From: Candidatus Tumulicola scandinaviensis
GTDB taxonomy: Bacteria > Vulcanimicrobiota > Vulcanimicrobiia > Vulcanimicrobiales > Vulcanimicrobiaceae
Assembly: GCA_003140835.1 (NCBI GenBank)
Contig: PLLA01000119.1
Location: 29,180 to 93,179 of the forward strand
Reading direction: 5' to 3'
Length of the DNA stretch: 64,000 bases
Shown here: positions 36,134 to 44,589 of the stretch, piece by piece
Position numbering within the stretch: position 1 is the first letter of the stretch
How the letters are laid out: the number at the start of each line of letters is the position of its first letter
The notes under the pieces: model-generated
The model's database searches: none
Seen by the model: the letters and a program-made list of their open reading frames with translations, nothing else
Told to the model about the DNA's origin: nothing
Made by a program: the position numbers and the translations under genes

Positions 36134-37190
36134 GCTCTGTTTCGCGGTGCTGTCGTTGGCCGCGCTGTGCGCTCCCGGATGCGCGGGTGGGACCTCGCTG
36201 CCGGCCGGCCGCAGCGCCGCCGCGTTCGTAAGCCGAGACATCCTCGCAGGATCGACCGATCCTATTGCCCACCACGCGGTGGCAGTGCAAAAGCCCGACG
36301 GCGGCCGTTCCTGGATGGCCAAGAATGCGAATACCATTAAAGCCTTGCTGTACGTCTCGGATCATCACACCAACGACGTATACGTCTACAACTTCAAAAC
36401 CGGCGCGCAAGTGGGGAAGTTGACCGGGTTTCACGATCCCTACGGACAGTGCGTCGATACGGCCGGAAACGTGTGGATCGCGAACTACTCGAGTTCAACC
36501 GTCGTCGAATACGCGCATGGGGCAACAAAGCCACTGACGACGCTTTCGACCAACGGATATTCCATCGGCTGCACGGTGGACTATGCCAACGATCTCTACG
36601 TCGCGAATATCACGACGCCGAACGGACCGGGCGACCTCCAGCTGTGGACGAACGAATCGGGGACGCCGACGAACTACTCCAACGGCCAAGAGTGTTACTA
36701 TCTCTGGCCGCCCGGCGCCGCAGCCAGTGGACAGCTCATCCTAGAAACCAACGACCCCTACTACTCCTGCGAACTGCTGAATACGCTGCGCGGCGACGAT
36801 ACGACATTCGGTAATTTCACCATCGTTTTTCCCGGCGCCACGATGTGGGACGGCCGAAATCTCACGCTAACCGACCAAGAATACAACGGCAACCGTCTAA
36901 CGGCGATCGATCGAGTAAGCTATATCGTCTCTGGCGGGCTCGATCTCGCCGGTCAGACGGTGCTCAACGACACGTGCAACGGCTACGACGTCGACGTAAT
37001 GCAGCCGTTCATCGTCGGTAGCGTAAACCCGCCGGTGAATACCCAGCAAGGAACGATTGTCGTCGGCGGCAACCTGTCGTGCAAGGGCCGCTTTGACTTC
37101 TGGAAGTATCCCGTCGGCGGCGAACCGATAAAGACGCTCAAGAACGCGCCGCTCGAACCCTACGGCGCCTCCGTCAGCCTTCTTCCGTAG
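36117..37190 (+). CDS. NHL-like propeller lipoprotein
   Basis: Lipoprotein (357 aa; signal peptide ending APGC). Body repeats include NDVYVYNFKTGAQVGKLTGF, GNVWIANYSSSTVVEYAHG and DLYVANI. It is clearly related to the lipoproteins at 41084-42103 and 52478-53527 (shared VGKLTGF/VGQLTGF and LEYAHGG/VEYAHGA segments). Several Cys residues in the second half could form disulfides outside the cytoplasm. Overlaps the preceding gene by 17 bp. Confidence 0.72.
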   Translation: MASTSRLCFAVLSLAALCAPGCAGGTSLPAGRSAAAFVSRDILAGSTDPIAHHAVAVQKPDGGRSWMAKNANTIKALLYVSDHHTNDVYVYNFKTGAQVGKLTGFHDPYGQCVDTAGNVWIANYSSSTVVEYAHGATKPLTTLSTNGYSIGCTVDYANDLYVANITTPNGPGDLQLWTNESGTPTNYSNGQECYYLWPPGAAASGQLILETNDPYYSCELLNTLRGDDTTFGNFTIVFPGATMWDGRNLTLTDQEYNGNRLTAIDRVSYIVSGGLDLAGQTVLNDTCNGYDVDVMQPFIVGSVNPPVNTQQGTIVVGGNLSCKGRFDFWKYPVGGEPIKTLKNAPLEPYGASVSLLP

Positions 37191-37194
37191 CCGT

Positions 37195-37210
37195 GTCATC
37201 CTGAGCGGAG
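37195..37210 (+). repeat. Short TGTCATCCTGAGCGGA repeat (second copy)
   Basis: 16-nt match to 24802-24817. Both copies lie within about 20 bp after the stop of a propeller-lipoprotein gene. Similar GTCATCCTGAGCG sequences are known as scattered intergenic repeats in many bacteria. Confidence 0.6.
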
Positions 37211-37215
37211 CTGCT

Positions 37216-37488
37216 TTTCCATTCATGCACGAGCCGAAGGCCTCATCGACGGTAGCGGCCCTAGGATCGGGCGGCACCATCCAAAAGAGGGTGTCTGCGC
37301 CGGCGAACGCGCGGTCGACGACCTCGGCGTCGCCGTGCGAACCCTCGACCACCTCGACGAGATCGCGCACGCTGTTTGGTAACTTGCCGGCATCGCGCAC
37401 GATCACGCGGACCGGCGCGCCGGCTTCGAGCACGTCGGCGAGAACCCGGTGGCCGCATTTTTCCCGTGGGCGCAGTAATGACGATCAT
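37216..37488 (-). pseudogene. Truncated, frameshifted NmrA/SDR-like oxidoreductase
   Basis: ATG 37486-37488 begins MIVITAPTGK, the start of an NAD(P)-binding Rossmann domain. Reading then shifts by one base near 37455-37465 into a frame with VLEAGAPVRVIVRDAGKLP and DRAFAGADTLFWMVPPDPRA, which is the normal continuation in NmrA-like proteins. Homology stops at about residue 85, then the frame runs antisense through the neighbouring gene. Both the frameshift and the loss of the C-terminal two thirds indicate a dead gene. Confidence 0.75.
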
Positions 37489-37547
37489 GATCCGATCAGC
37501 GTTCGTACAGCGGCTCGCGTTGCTTTAACCCCAGCGCCCTCCACGAG

Positions 37548-38714
37548 TTAGTGCGCGCGGCCTGGTGCGCCGCAGTCGCTTTCGAAATTGTGCGCGGGCG
37601 GATCCAGCGGTTTTAGGCCCACTCGCCCGTTTACCGCGTCGAAGCTGATTTCATTGCGATTGTAAAACGTGATGCCGGTGTTGACGTTCGGCGGTGCGCT
37701 TGGCGCGGGCATTGCGACGAGGACTTCGTCCCAGTTCTGCGTCACGCCGGCGGCGAACCGCGTCAGCAACGCGCCGCTCTCGCCGGGCGCGTTTGCCGCG
37801 AATGGCTCGCCCGGATTGAGAATGGAACCGCACTTCGTGCTCTCTGTCGGAATGTTACCGGCGTGAGGCGTATTGAAGCTCACGCCCGATTCGGCGCCGG
37901 TATCGAAGACCGTCGTCATGCACTCGTTAAGAATAGGTCCTTTCGCGGATGCATCCGCGATCCGGATCGAGTAGCAAACGTTCACATCGCGCTGCCAGCT
38001 CTTAGCACCATTGGGCAGGGGCTGATTCGTCTTCGGCCCGGGCACCATGTCGAGCATCGTGAAACCAGTCTCCGACGGCGAAGCGAGGACCGCTTTCGGC
38101 GTCACCAAAAACCGAGTCCAAACGCCGCCCAACGCAAAGAGCAGGTTGTACAGATCGCTCTTGTTTGTGCCCTGCGACACGGGTTTCGGTTGGAGATCGG
38201 CGCCCATCGTACCCCAAAGTTTTCGCTCTTTCTCCAATAGCAAAATAATATTGCCTCGGCCGTACTTCTTAATACAGCCGCTCGTCACGCACGTGGCCTT
38301 ATCGACGCGCACGAGCGGTAGGGTCGCCAACAATCCATTTCCGAAATCGGCCGTCGTTTCGACGACCTCGCCGTTGTATTGCAGTCCACTGCCGTATTGA
38401 TTTTGCGCTTTAATATGGAGATCGCGCACGGGGTTTTTTGGATCGGCGATCGTATTTGCATACACCCATAAGCCGCCGGAGCCCGTGTCGAAAAGGAAAC
38501 TCTTGGCGGACGTTCCGGCAATCGAAAGCTGCACGTGGAAGCCAAACTTTCTGCCGGCGTTGGCAATGAGCGGAATGCTCGTTGGCTCCGGACTGGTTAG
38601 CAGCGCCGGGACGCCGCTGCCGGATGTCGGCAGGCTTGCAAAGCCGTTGTGCGCCGTGCACGCCGCGACGCCAAGCGCAGCAAAGACGAAACCCAAGAGG
38701 CTCTTGAATCCCAT
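37548..38714 (-). CDS. Pepsin-like aspartic peptidase lipoprotein
   Basis: Lipoprotein (388 aa; lipobox GVAAC, Cys19) with two aspartic-protease signatures: FLFDTGSGGLWV (Asp76) and TVFDTGAESGVSF (about residue 270). Their spacing of nearly 200 residues and the total length match two-lobed pepsin-type (A1) enzymes rather than single-lobe retropepsins. Bacterial pepsin homologues are known but uncommon. ATG 38712-38714 with GAGGAG is chosen over GTG three codons earlier. Activity is predicted only from the two DTG motifs. Confidence 0.7.
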   Translation of the reverse strand: MGFKSLLGFVFAALGVAACTAHNGFASLPTSGSGVPALLTSPEPTSIPLIANAGRKFGFHVQLSIAGTSAKSFLFDTGSGGLWVYANTIADPKNPVRDLHIKAQNQYGSGLQYNGEVVETTADFGNGLLATLPLVRVDKATCVTSGCIKKYGRGNIILLLEKERKLWGTMGADLQPKPVSQGTNKSDLYNLLFALGGVWTRFLVTPKAVLASPSETGFTMLDMVPGPKTNQPLPNGAKSWQRDVNVCYSIRIADASAKGPILNECMTTVFDTGAESGVSFNTPHAGNIPTESTKCGSILNPGEPFAANAPGESGALLTRFAAGVTQNWDEVLVAMPAPSAPPNVNTGITFYNRNEISFDAVNGRVGLKPLDPPAHNFESDCGAPGRAH

Positions 38715-38986
38715 TGAACGCACGTCTCCTCGTTAGGTCAGGCCGGACGGACTTACAGGGGCTGGCAGTTTGAAACTACAGTGCCCTTTCTTGCCCGCCT
38801 TGTCAAGGCGGCGTGCAAAGCGACCAGTTCCTTAAGGAGTGCCCGCCCGTATGCGAAAGCGTAAGTGGATTACTCCAGTGTCAAAACGGCGCTATCCGCC
38901 GCCGATGATAATCGGATCCAAAAACGTTAGGAAAGTGTGAAGCGGATCGAGGCGCATGGGCGTGGGATCTTGAACTTTCACACTAA

Positions 38987-39556
38987 ATGGGATGGTATCG
39001 TTTCACGGTCGGCACCCTTGCGGTGATGATCGTTCTGTCGGGAGCGAGGAGCGTCGCTGCGAGCGAGCCGCTTGCTAAATGGTTCGCCTTGCAGACGTGC
39101 CCGGCACTCGACCGTCTCTACAGCAAGAAGGAGCCGCCGGACGTGAAGACCAGCATGGAAAGCCTTGTGGTGAACCTGCCGAACGACGTGCTTTCGAATC
39201 AAAAAATGAGCGTAACCGTCCCGTGGTACGTTTACGATCCCAAAAACGGCGTCGCGCTCAGTCACATCGGCGGGGATTCCGACGTCGTCTGGACCTTGCG
39301 GGTCGTCGAAGGCGCGCCGCCGACGCCGCTCCCGCACGTCGATCTGAGCGGCGCGCATACGACGTCCGGCCTGAAGCTCGGCGCGAGCGCCGCATCGGTC
39401 GTGCGAATGCTCGGAAAGCCGCTCGTCATCCACGCGTGTGGAATGGACCGCTACGAATATAACGATACCAAGGACCCCCACGCCGAGCCGAACGACCTAG
39501 ACTTCACGATCCGCAACGGACGCGTGATCGAAATCGTCCACACGTCGTGGGGGTAA
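38987..39556 (+). CDS. Secreted protein of unknown function
   Basis: 189-residue protein with a signal peptide (hydrophobic run to SVAA) and no lipobox. The second half has GLKLGASAASVVRMLGKP and YEYNDT, which recalls small periplasmic proteins with a repeated G-A-S-V-v-LGkP turn, as in DUF-type SmpA/OmlA-like domains; this similarity is weak. Two Cys (in LQTCPALD and HACGMD) could pair. Isolated between a peptidase gene and a propeller lipoprotein. Confidence 0.65.
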   Translation: MGWYRFTVGTLAVMIVLSGARSVAASEPLAKWFALQTCPALDRLYSKKEPPDVKTSMESLVVNLPNDVLSNQKMSVTVPWYVYDPKNGVALSHIGGDSDVVWTLRVVEGAPPTPLPHVDLSGAHTTSGLKLGASAASVVRMLGKPLVIHACGMDRYEYNDTKDPHAEPNDLDFTIRNGRVIEIVHTSWG

Positions 39557-39590
39557 ACCGGCTTTAGGATTGGTGGACGGTCAAGATTCT

Positions 39591-40781
39591 CTATTGTTCG
39601 AGCTCTTGCAGCGTGTTCGTTTTGGTATCGGTATAAAACAACACTGTATCGCTGTCGCTCGTACCGGACGCAAGGAGTCCGAAGACGTGAGCCGTCGGGC
39701 TTGTGTCGATTGTTTTGGTAGCAAGAACGTGCCCCGTCGGCGTTAGCTCGACAAGCTTGTTTCCGCCTTTGGTATTCGCAACGATGAGGTTTCCGTTCGG
39801 TAGCAGAGCTGAAGCTACGGGTGCATTGAGCGGAGAGCCGCTATAGACGAGCGTCGCGCACGTCAAGTCTGGGTGAAGGCATTTGAACTTCTTTCCACCG
39901 GGTTGCACGACGATCTCATCCTTGTCAACGAGGTTGCTGGCGTTTGAAACGGAGACGATCGTGTTATTGACCCCATCCACGATATACAGTGTGTCGTTGC
40001 AGAGGCTACCGGTTTTCTTTTGGCTGTTGTATTGCAACCCGGATGGGCCTAAGGCGCTCCAGCCGGAGCTTTTATTAATCCCAAAACCGATTATAACTTG
40101 CGTTAATTTCGTTTGGCCGGTAACGGCAGTGAATGCCAACTTGACGATCGAGCCGGCCTTAGAGTTCGAAATGTAGATGTCCTCAGGCGCGTAGGGCTCA
40201 CCGCAGAATGCATCGGCGTCGCCAGATGGAGCGTCGATGTACGAAGTGAAGCTCTTCTTGAGCGAACCGCCTTGGTCAAACTGCGAAACGCTACCGCTCT
40301 GCATTCCGGTGCCGTAGACTTGGTTTGACTCAGTGACTGCATCGCCGTCGCATCCCTGGACCTTGATGTTTTGCGTAAAGGTCGCCGGCTTGGAGTTCGG
40401 CTTCGGATTGAGGACTTCGATCGTCGTACCTTTGCCGGCAGTCCCGGCAGAGTCTGCGAAGTTGCAAACGAGCAGCTGTCCCTTCTTGAGCCCAAAGGTC
40501 GAACGGACCAGCGAGATTGCACGCGGACCCATGTCGCCATTCTTAGCATCGACCGTCGAGCCGATTTCGACGTCTTTCGTAAGTTTTTTCAAAATCGACG
40601 TCGTGTCGTTTGGAACGATGGAACCCGCGCCCACCGCAGAGACTTGCGACCCAAAGGGGATTTGTGAAGCGGAATTGCTCCCCGCCGCTCCGGTTGGAAC
40701 GGTGGTGTTTCCCCCACATGCCGAAGTCGCAAAGAGTGTTCCCGCGATCAGCACAAGTCCGCGACTGTTGAAAGTTGGCAT
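39591..40781 (-). CDS. Secreted lipoprotein, probable propeller fold
   Basis: Lipoprotein (396 aa; lipobox ATSAC) from ATG 40779-40781, preceded by AGGAGCGAGG; the frame upstream is not protein-like. Repeats with DIYISNSKAGSIVKLAF, DTLYIVDGVNNTIVSVSN and NLIVANTKGGNKLVELTPTG indicate an NHL/SMP-30-like propeller. Rich in Lys and Thr compared with its paralogues. Divergent from the lipoprotein at 41084 over a 302-bp shared upstream region. Confidence 0.7.
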   Translation of the reverse strand: MPTFNSRGLVLIAGTLFATSACGGNTTVPTGAAGSNSASQIPFGSQVSAVGAGSIVPNDTTSILKKLTKDVEIGSTVDAKNGDMGPRAISLVRSTFGLKKGQLLVCNFADSAGTAGKGTTIEVLNPKPNSKPATFTQNIKVQGCDGDAVTESNQVYGTGMQSGSVSQFDQGGSLKKSFTSYIDAPSGDADAFCGEPYAPEDIYISNSKAGSIVKLAFTAVTGQTKLTQVIIGFGINKSSGWSALGPSGLQYNSQKKTGSLCNDTLYIVDGVNNTIVSVSNASNLVDKDEIVVQPGGKKFKCLHPDLTCATLVYSGSPLNAPVASALLPNGNLIVANTKGGNKLVELTPTGHVLATKTIDTSPTAHVFGLLASGTSDSDTVLFYTDTKTNTLQELEQ

Positions 40782-41083
40782 CCGAAACCTCGCTCCTGAC
40801 GCAGTATTGACGAAGTCGGGTTCGAAGTGCTTCGAGCGTCGCCTGCAAGAGATGCAGGTTATGGCACAGGCGGCGCTCGTGACAAGCTTGATCTGGGGCT
40901 CCAACCAAGCGTGAAGCGGCAAGGTCGGCGGCACTAGCGAGATAAAGTAGCTGTCCTCATCATTCGGTGAGCCGGAGCTTCGCCGACTGCGACCTAACGG
41001 GCACCCTCGACCCGCCGGGCGGCGCGGTCTCGGTCGAGAAGATAGCCTGCGATCGTTTCTACTTTATTGAAGGGATTAACCTA
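40782..41083. other. Shared upstream region of two divergent lipoprotein genes
   Basis: 302 bp without a gene. It must hold the promoters for 39591-40781 (minus) and 41084-42103 (plus). Only the ribosome binding sites (AGGAG on the minus strand, AAGGGAT on the plus) are clear; I see no convincing -35/-10 pair. Confidence 0.5.
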
Positions 41084-42103
41084 ATGAATCCGAGTGGTTT
41101 AGTGAAATACGCCGGTGCTCTCGTTGCACTTGCGGTATGTTCGGCGTGCGCCGGCGGCTCGGCGGTCGCGCCGTCAAACGCCGCGCTCAATGGCCAATAC
41201 ATAGGTCGAACGGCCTCCGCGGATCGCAGCCTATCAACGGCAGCGCGTCCGAATCTGACCCGGCTGCCCTATTACACGACGACCGTTTCTGATGGGATGG
41301 CGACGCCGAAGTCGTTCTTTGAGTACACCATCAACTTTTACGGCACCTACGCCAGTATCTTCGACTATCCGAAGAGCGTTAAACAGATCGGTACGATCAA
41401 TAACGTCGGTGGCCAAGGATGCACGAACGTCCTCCACGGCTATGGGAAGAGCACCTTCTGGATCGTCGCGGCCTTCAACAATATCACGGAGTACAAGGTT
41501 CCCCAGACGCCGATCAAGACGCTCTCCGTTACCGATAGTAGTATGCCATCGAGCTGCGCGATGGATAAGAACGGCGACCTTGCAGTCGGGATCTTGGATG
41601 GGCCGTCTTCGGGCGACGTCCTCATTTACAAGAACGCGACCGGCTCGGGCACCTTTGTCAAAACGCCGTTGGCCAGAGAGTACTTCGACGGCTACGACCC
41701 AAAGGGAAACCTCTTCTTCGACGGTTTCACCAGCGCGTCGTCCTTCGCGCTCGTCGAGCTTCCGAACGGCAGCGGCACGCCGAAAGTCATCACAACGAGC
41801 AACACGGTGCAGTTCCCCGGCTCGGTCCAGTGGGACGGCACGTACCTGACCGTGTTCGATCAGCTAGCGAACAAGATGTACCAGTACCATGTCAGCGGAA
41901 CGAAGGCGACGTTGAAGGGCACCGTAGCATTCTCGGGTTCCAGCGACTGCGCGCAGACCTGGATCGCGAAGGGCGTCGTCTATTGCGGCGACGCGGGTAA
42001 CGACAACGGTGAGGTTTTTAGCTACCCGGCTGGTGGTTCACCGATTGCGATCTTTACCGGGAATTTCGACGAACCGCTCGGCACGGTAGCGGCAGTGAAA
42101 TAG
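41084..42103 (+). CDS. NHL-like propeller lipoprotein
   Basis: Lipoprotein (339 aa; lipobox VCSAC) from ATG 41084 with AAGGGAT just upstream; the frame opens earlier but without protein character. Contains IFDYPKSVKQIGTINNVGG, SSCAMDKNGDLAVGI and FSYPAGGSPIAIFTGN. It is related to 36117-37190 and 52478-53527 (final pattern: sugar-like YPxGGxPI, then PLGTVAAVK or PYGASVSLL). Function unknown. Confidence 0.72.
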   Translation: MNPSGLVKYAGALVALAVCSACAGGSAVAPSNAALNGQYIGRTASADRSLSTAARPNLTRLPYYTTTVSDGMATPKSFFEYTINFYGTYASIFDYPKSVKQIGTINNVGGQGCTNVLHGYGKSTFWIVAAFNNITEYKVPQTPIKTLSVTDSSMPSSCAMDKNGDLAVGILDGPSSGDVLIYKNATGSGTFVKTPLAREYFDGYDPKGNLFFDGFTSASSFALVELPNGSGTPKVITTSNTVQFPGSVQWDGTYLTVFDQLANKMYQYHVSGTKATLKGTVAFSGSSDCAQTWIAKGVVYCGDAGNDNGEVFSYPAGGSPIAIFTGNFDEPLGTVAAVK

Positions 42104-42141
42104 TCTGCGGTTCCCGTCTACGCCGAAGAGTCATGAACAAA

Positions 42142-42173
42142 GAGCACCGGTTTATTCAAATAGGCCGGTGCTC
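42142..42173 (+). terminator. Hairpin after the 41084 lipoprotein gene
   Basis: GAGCACCGG and CCGGTGCTC form a perfect 9-bp stem with a 14-nt AT-rich loop, 38 bp after the stop. No T-tract follows, so it may be a weak terminator or an mRNA-stabilising hairpin. It covers the first possible start of the next frame, supporting a later start for that gene. Confidence 0.45.
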
Positions 42174-42216
42174 CCGTGGCGCTGAGGCCTCAGTTAACTA
42201 TCGAACGGTGAGAGGT

Positions 42217-42837
42217 ATGCTGCATTCCCGCCGGGCCGCTACGGCCGTCGTCTTGACCGCAGTTTTCTGTAGCCTTCTGCCGATGACTGCATCCGGTGCC
42301 CGTTTCCCGAACGCCGTCGAAAAGACATTCGCCGTCACCGGGGACGCCGCGACGTCAGTGGCGACGCTGCTCGGCATGTCGACGTCGGAATCGTCCGCTG
42401 TCTCACTACCCCTCGATAAAGGCGTGGCGTGGGCGGTGTATCTTCTCAAACAAGACACGAAGACGCCCATTTACAACGGCGACGGGCCACCGCGCTCGAA
42501 TCTCGTAACGTTCTCCGCATCTCCGCTCCCCAGGCTGACGCTGGCGCCGTACTGGCTCGATCTTGCGACCGCCCTTCCGAACTCGCGGCCCGGCTATTAT
42601 TCGTTCAGCTCGCCTTTCATCTCCGAGGACTTCAAGGCGAGCGATTCTTGGACCCAGATGCTGAAGAGGCTCAAGAGCGAAGCAGGCTGGGATAGCACAG
42701 GGTTTCTGCTGTTTAAACGATGCTTCACGTCGGCAGACAAAACCGAAATATGCGTTGCGGTTTACGGCAGCAAAGACTACACGAACAACGTCGAGCGAAA
42801 CGGCTACATGGAGACGATCACCATCCACTCCGAGTAA
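42217..42837 (+). CDS. Secreted protein of unknown function
   Basis: 206-residue protein with a signal peptide (AVVLTAVFCSLLPMTASG). No lipobox and no recognised domain. The mature part contains YWLDLATALPNSRPGYYSFS and two Cys (KRCFTS, TEICVA). The frame is open to 42133, but that stretch includes the hairpin at 42142-42173. GTG 42208 is an alternative start. Role unknown. Confidence 0.6.
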   Translation: MLHSRRAATAVVLTAVFCSLLPMTASGARFPNAVEKTFAVTGDAATSVATLLGMSTSESSAVSLPLDKGVAWAVYLLKQDTKTPIYNGDGPPRSNLVTFSASPLPRLTLAPYWLDLATALPNSRPGYYSFSSPFISEDFKASDSWTQMLKRLKSEAGWDSTGFLLFKRCFTSADKTEICVAVYGSKDYTNNVERNGYMETITIHSE

Positions 42838-43021
42838 GTTGGCAATCGAGGACGGTGCGGAGGCCCCCGCATAGCGCCGACCAGCATCTCGATGCTTAGG
42901 CCGATTTTTACGTGGGTTACAACTCGGTGGGAGCCCACGCGGTCAGGGTAAACGGCGCGACCGGCGTCTTCACCGGCATGAATCTGCGGCCGATACGACG
43001 CATAGCTGCCAGCCTAAGCGC
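42838..43021. other. Intergenic, nothing recognised
   Basis: No gene or repeat supported. One 6-bp stem CGTGGG/CCCACG (about 42911-42940) is visible. Confidence 0.5.
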
Positions 43022-43159
43022 TTATTTTCCGTGCTTCTCGTCGCCTTCTCGGCGGCGTTCGTCCTGGGATTCGTTTCGTTTATGCGTGCAGTCGTCGCAC
43101 AGGGTGCGACCATCAAGTTGGCCGTCGGTCATGCGCCCACAATCGGTACAATTTTGCAT
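43022..43159 (-). CDS. Small CxxC-CxxC zinc-ribbon-like protein
   Basis: 45 residues from ATG 43157-43159 with GAGGAG about 10 nt upstream. CTDCGR and CDDCTHK form a four-cysteine pair separated by 14 residues, as in zinc ribbons. The tail is strongly charged (ERRREGDEKHGK). The frame is open to 43228 but the upstream residues are Ser/Arg-rich without a ribosome site. Probably a metal-bound cytoplasmic miniprotein; partner unknown. Nothing else occupies this locus, and the compact motif argues against chance. Confidence 0.6.
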   Translation of the reverse strand: MQNCTDCGRMTDGQLDGRTLCDDCTHKRNESQDERRREGDEKHGK

Positions 43160-43353
43160 TGAGAAATGGCTCCTCGTCTCAGATCTGGAGCTTGTTCGCC
43201 GCGGTGCGTTGCTTTCCGGTGTAGCCAAAGTCGAGACGCAGACAGGTTAGCGGGCGGTAGCCTGAACATTTCCGGCGACTTTTAATCGCTGCCTAATTCG
43301 GAAGCGGCTTCTAACCAAATGCTTGGGTAGAGTACTAGTTGGGGGATTTTTCG

Positions 43354-44364
43354 ATGACGAGCAAGCCGATTACGGTGGTCTTTACGATCACATTCGTCGC
43401 GACGATCTTGACGAGCCCCGTACCCGCCGCCGCTCAAATCTTCGCCGGATTCACGCCGAGCGTCGTAGCCTACGTGCCGCCGGTGGCTCCCGTTCAAACG
43501 CCGTATTGCACACCGGCCAGCTTCAATCAATGGGTTTGGCAGCCTGGTTCGGGTTGGGTTTGGTGCCCGGTCGCGCCGGTCGCAGCCTACGCACCACTGC
43601 CGTATGCTCCTACCGCGGCGTTTGCGCCGGCAGTAGCGTACGCGCCGGCCGTGTATCTGCCCGCGATGTCGTACGCGCCGTACGTACCAGCGGTGTCGTA
43701 TGCCCCGCTGGCGTATCCCGCGTACACTGGCTCGTCGCTGTTTGATGCGGCGCTGGGTCTTGGCGTCCTAGGCCTGGTGGCATCTACCGTGAACGCCCCG
43801 CTGTACGGTGCCGCATACCCAGCAGCGTATCCGGCGGCGGTTTACCCCGCGACGTATCCGGCGCTTGCCGCGTATTCGTACTATCCGAGTTACCCTATCG
43901 CGGCCGCTGATCCGGCGTTCTCGGTCGCTCCCGCCGCGGCGTACCCAATAGTTGCTAGCAACCGCGTCACGCACGTATACCACCGCGTCGTGGTACGCAA
44001 TGGCACGGTGATTCGTCGAACGATCACCGGACCCGTGCGGGTCGCGCATGTGATGCATCCCTTCCGCGCTCGCGCGGCACGAGTCGCGCTAGTCCATGCG
44101 AAGTCAGCCGTTGCTCATGCCAGGCTTGCGGCTGCGCACGCTCGGTTTAGCGCGGCGCACGCACATACGATCGCCGTTCGTACGCACACGGTCGCGCCGC
44201 CTCCACGCGCTATCGCACGAACTCCGCACGCGATTGCGGCACCGCACGCATTTGCGGCACCATATTCGATCGCGGCTCCACGCGCTATGGCAGCGCCGCG
44301 CGCAATGGCACCTGCTCCGCGAGCGATGGTCGCCGGACGCGCGGGGGGCCGGCCACCACGCTGA
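43354..44364 (+). CDS. Low-complexity Ala/Pro/Tyr- and Ala/His-rich secreted protein
   Basis: 336-residue protein with a signal peptide ending PAAAQ. Residues about 20-60 hold NQWVWQPGSGWVWCP, a short segment of conserved appearance. The rest is low complexity: many AYAP, SYAP, and YPA units (about 65-210), then an HVYHRVVVRNGTVIRRTITG stretch, then Ala-His-Ala-Arg repeats up to the end. A cell-surface or matrix role is plausible but unsupported. Start ATG 43354 is used; GTTGGGGGATT upstream includes GGGGGA. Confidence 0.6.
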   Translation: MTSKPITVVFTITFVATILTSPVPAAAQIFAGFTPSVVAYVPPVAPVQTPYCTPASFNQWVWQPGSGWVWCPVAPVAAYAPLPYAPTAAFAPAVAYAPAVYLPAMSYAPYVPAVSYAPLAYPAYTGSSLFDAALGLGVLGLVASTVNAPLYGAAYPAAYPAAVYPATYPALAAYSYYPSYPIAAADPAFSVAPAAAYPIVASNRVTHVYHRVVVRNGTVIRRTITGPVRVAHVMHPFRARAARVALVHAKSAVAHARLAAAHARFSAAHAHTIAVRTHTVAPPPRAIARTPHAIAAPHAFAAPYSIAAPRAMAAPRAMAPAPRAMVAGRAGGRPPR

Positions 44365-44378
44365 GGCTCCGTGCGGCG

Positions 44379-44589
44379 TCAGTTCGGAAGCGTGTTTGGG
44401 ATCGTCGTAAAACCGCCGAAGGCGTTGGAGGCGAACTCTCCGTTTTGGTAGGAGCCTTCATTTGTTGCTCCGGGATACGAGCGCTGGTCGATCAGCATCA
44501 ATCCGTGTTTGGTCGTGTAAAAGCGTACGGACTCGTCGAGGTCCGTCGTTCGCAGCTGCGCGATAGCGCTCGATCCGCATCTTCCCTCA
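44379..44589 (-). pseudogene. Fragment with a VOC/glyoxalase-like start
   Basis: The minus-strand frame between the phosphoesterase stop and 44379 reads IAQLRTTDLDESVRFYTTKHGLML, which matches the first strand and helix of vicinal-oxygen-chelate (glyoxalase/bleomycin resistance) domains. After about 25 residues it turns into unrelated sequence (YPGATNEGSYQNGEF) and ends. There is no start codon of its own. Best explained as a remnant. Confidence 0.5.

Noticed and set aside
36897-37433. 178-codon minus-strand frame
   Set aside because: Only its first 60-odd codons match NmrA-like sequence (kept as a pseudogene); the remainder is antisense to the lipoprotein at 36117-37190.
43323-43745. 140-codon plus-strand frame
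   Set aside because: Shadow of the Ala/Pro/Tyr-rich secreted protein in another frame; Arg/Val-rich with no domain.
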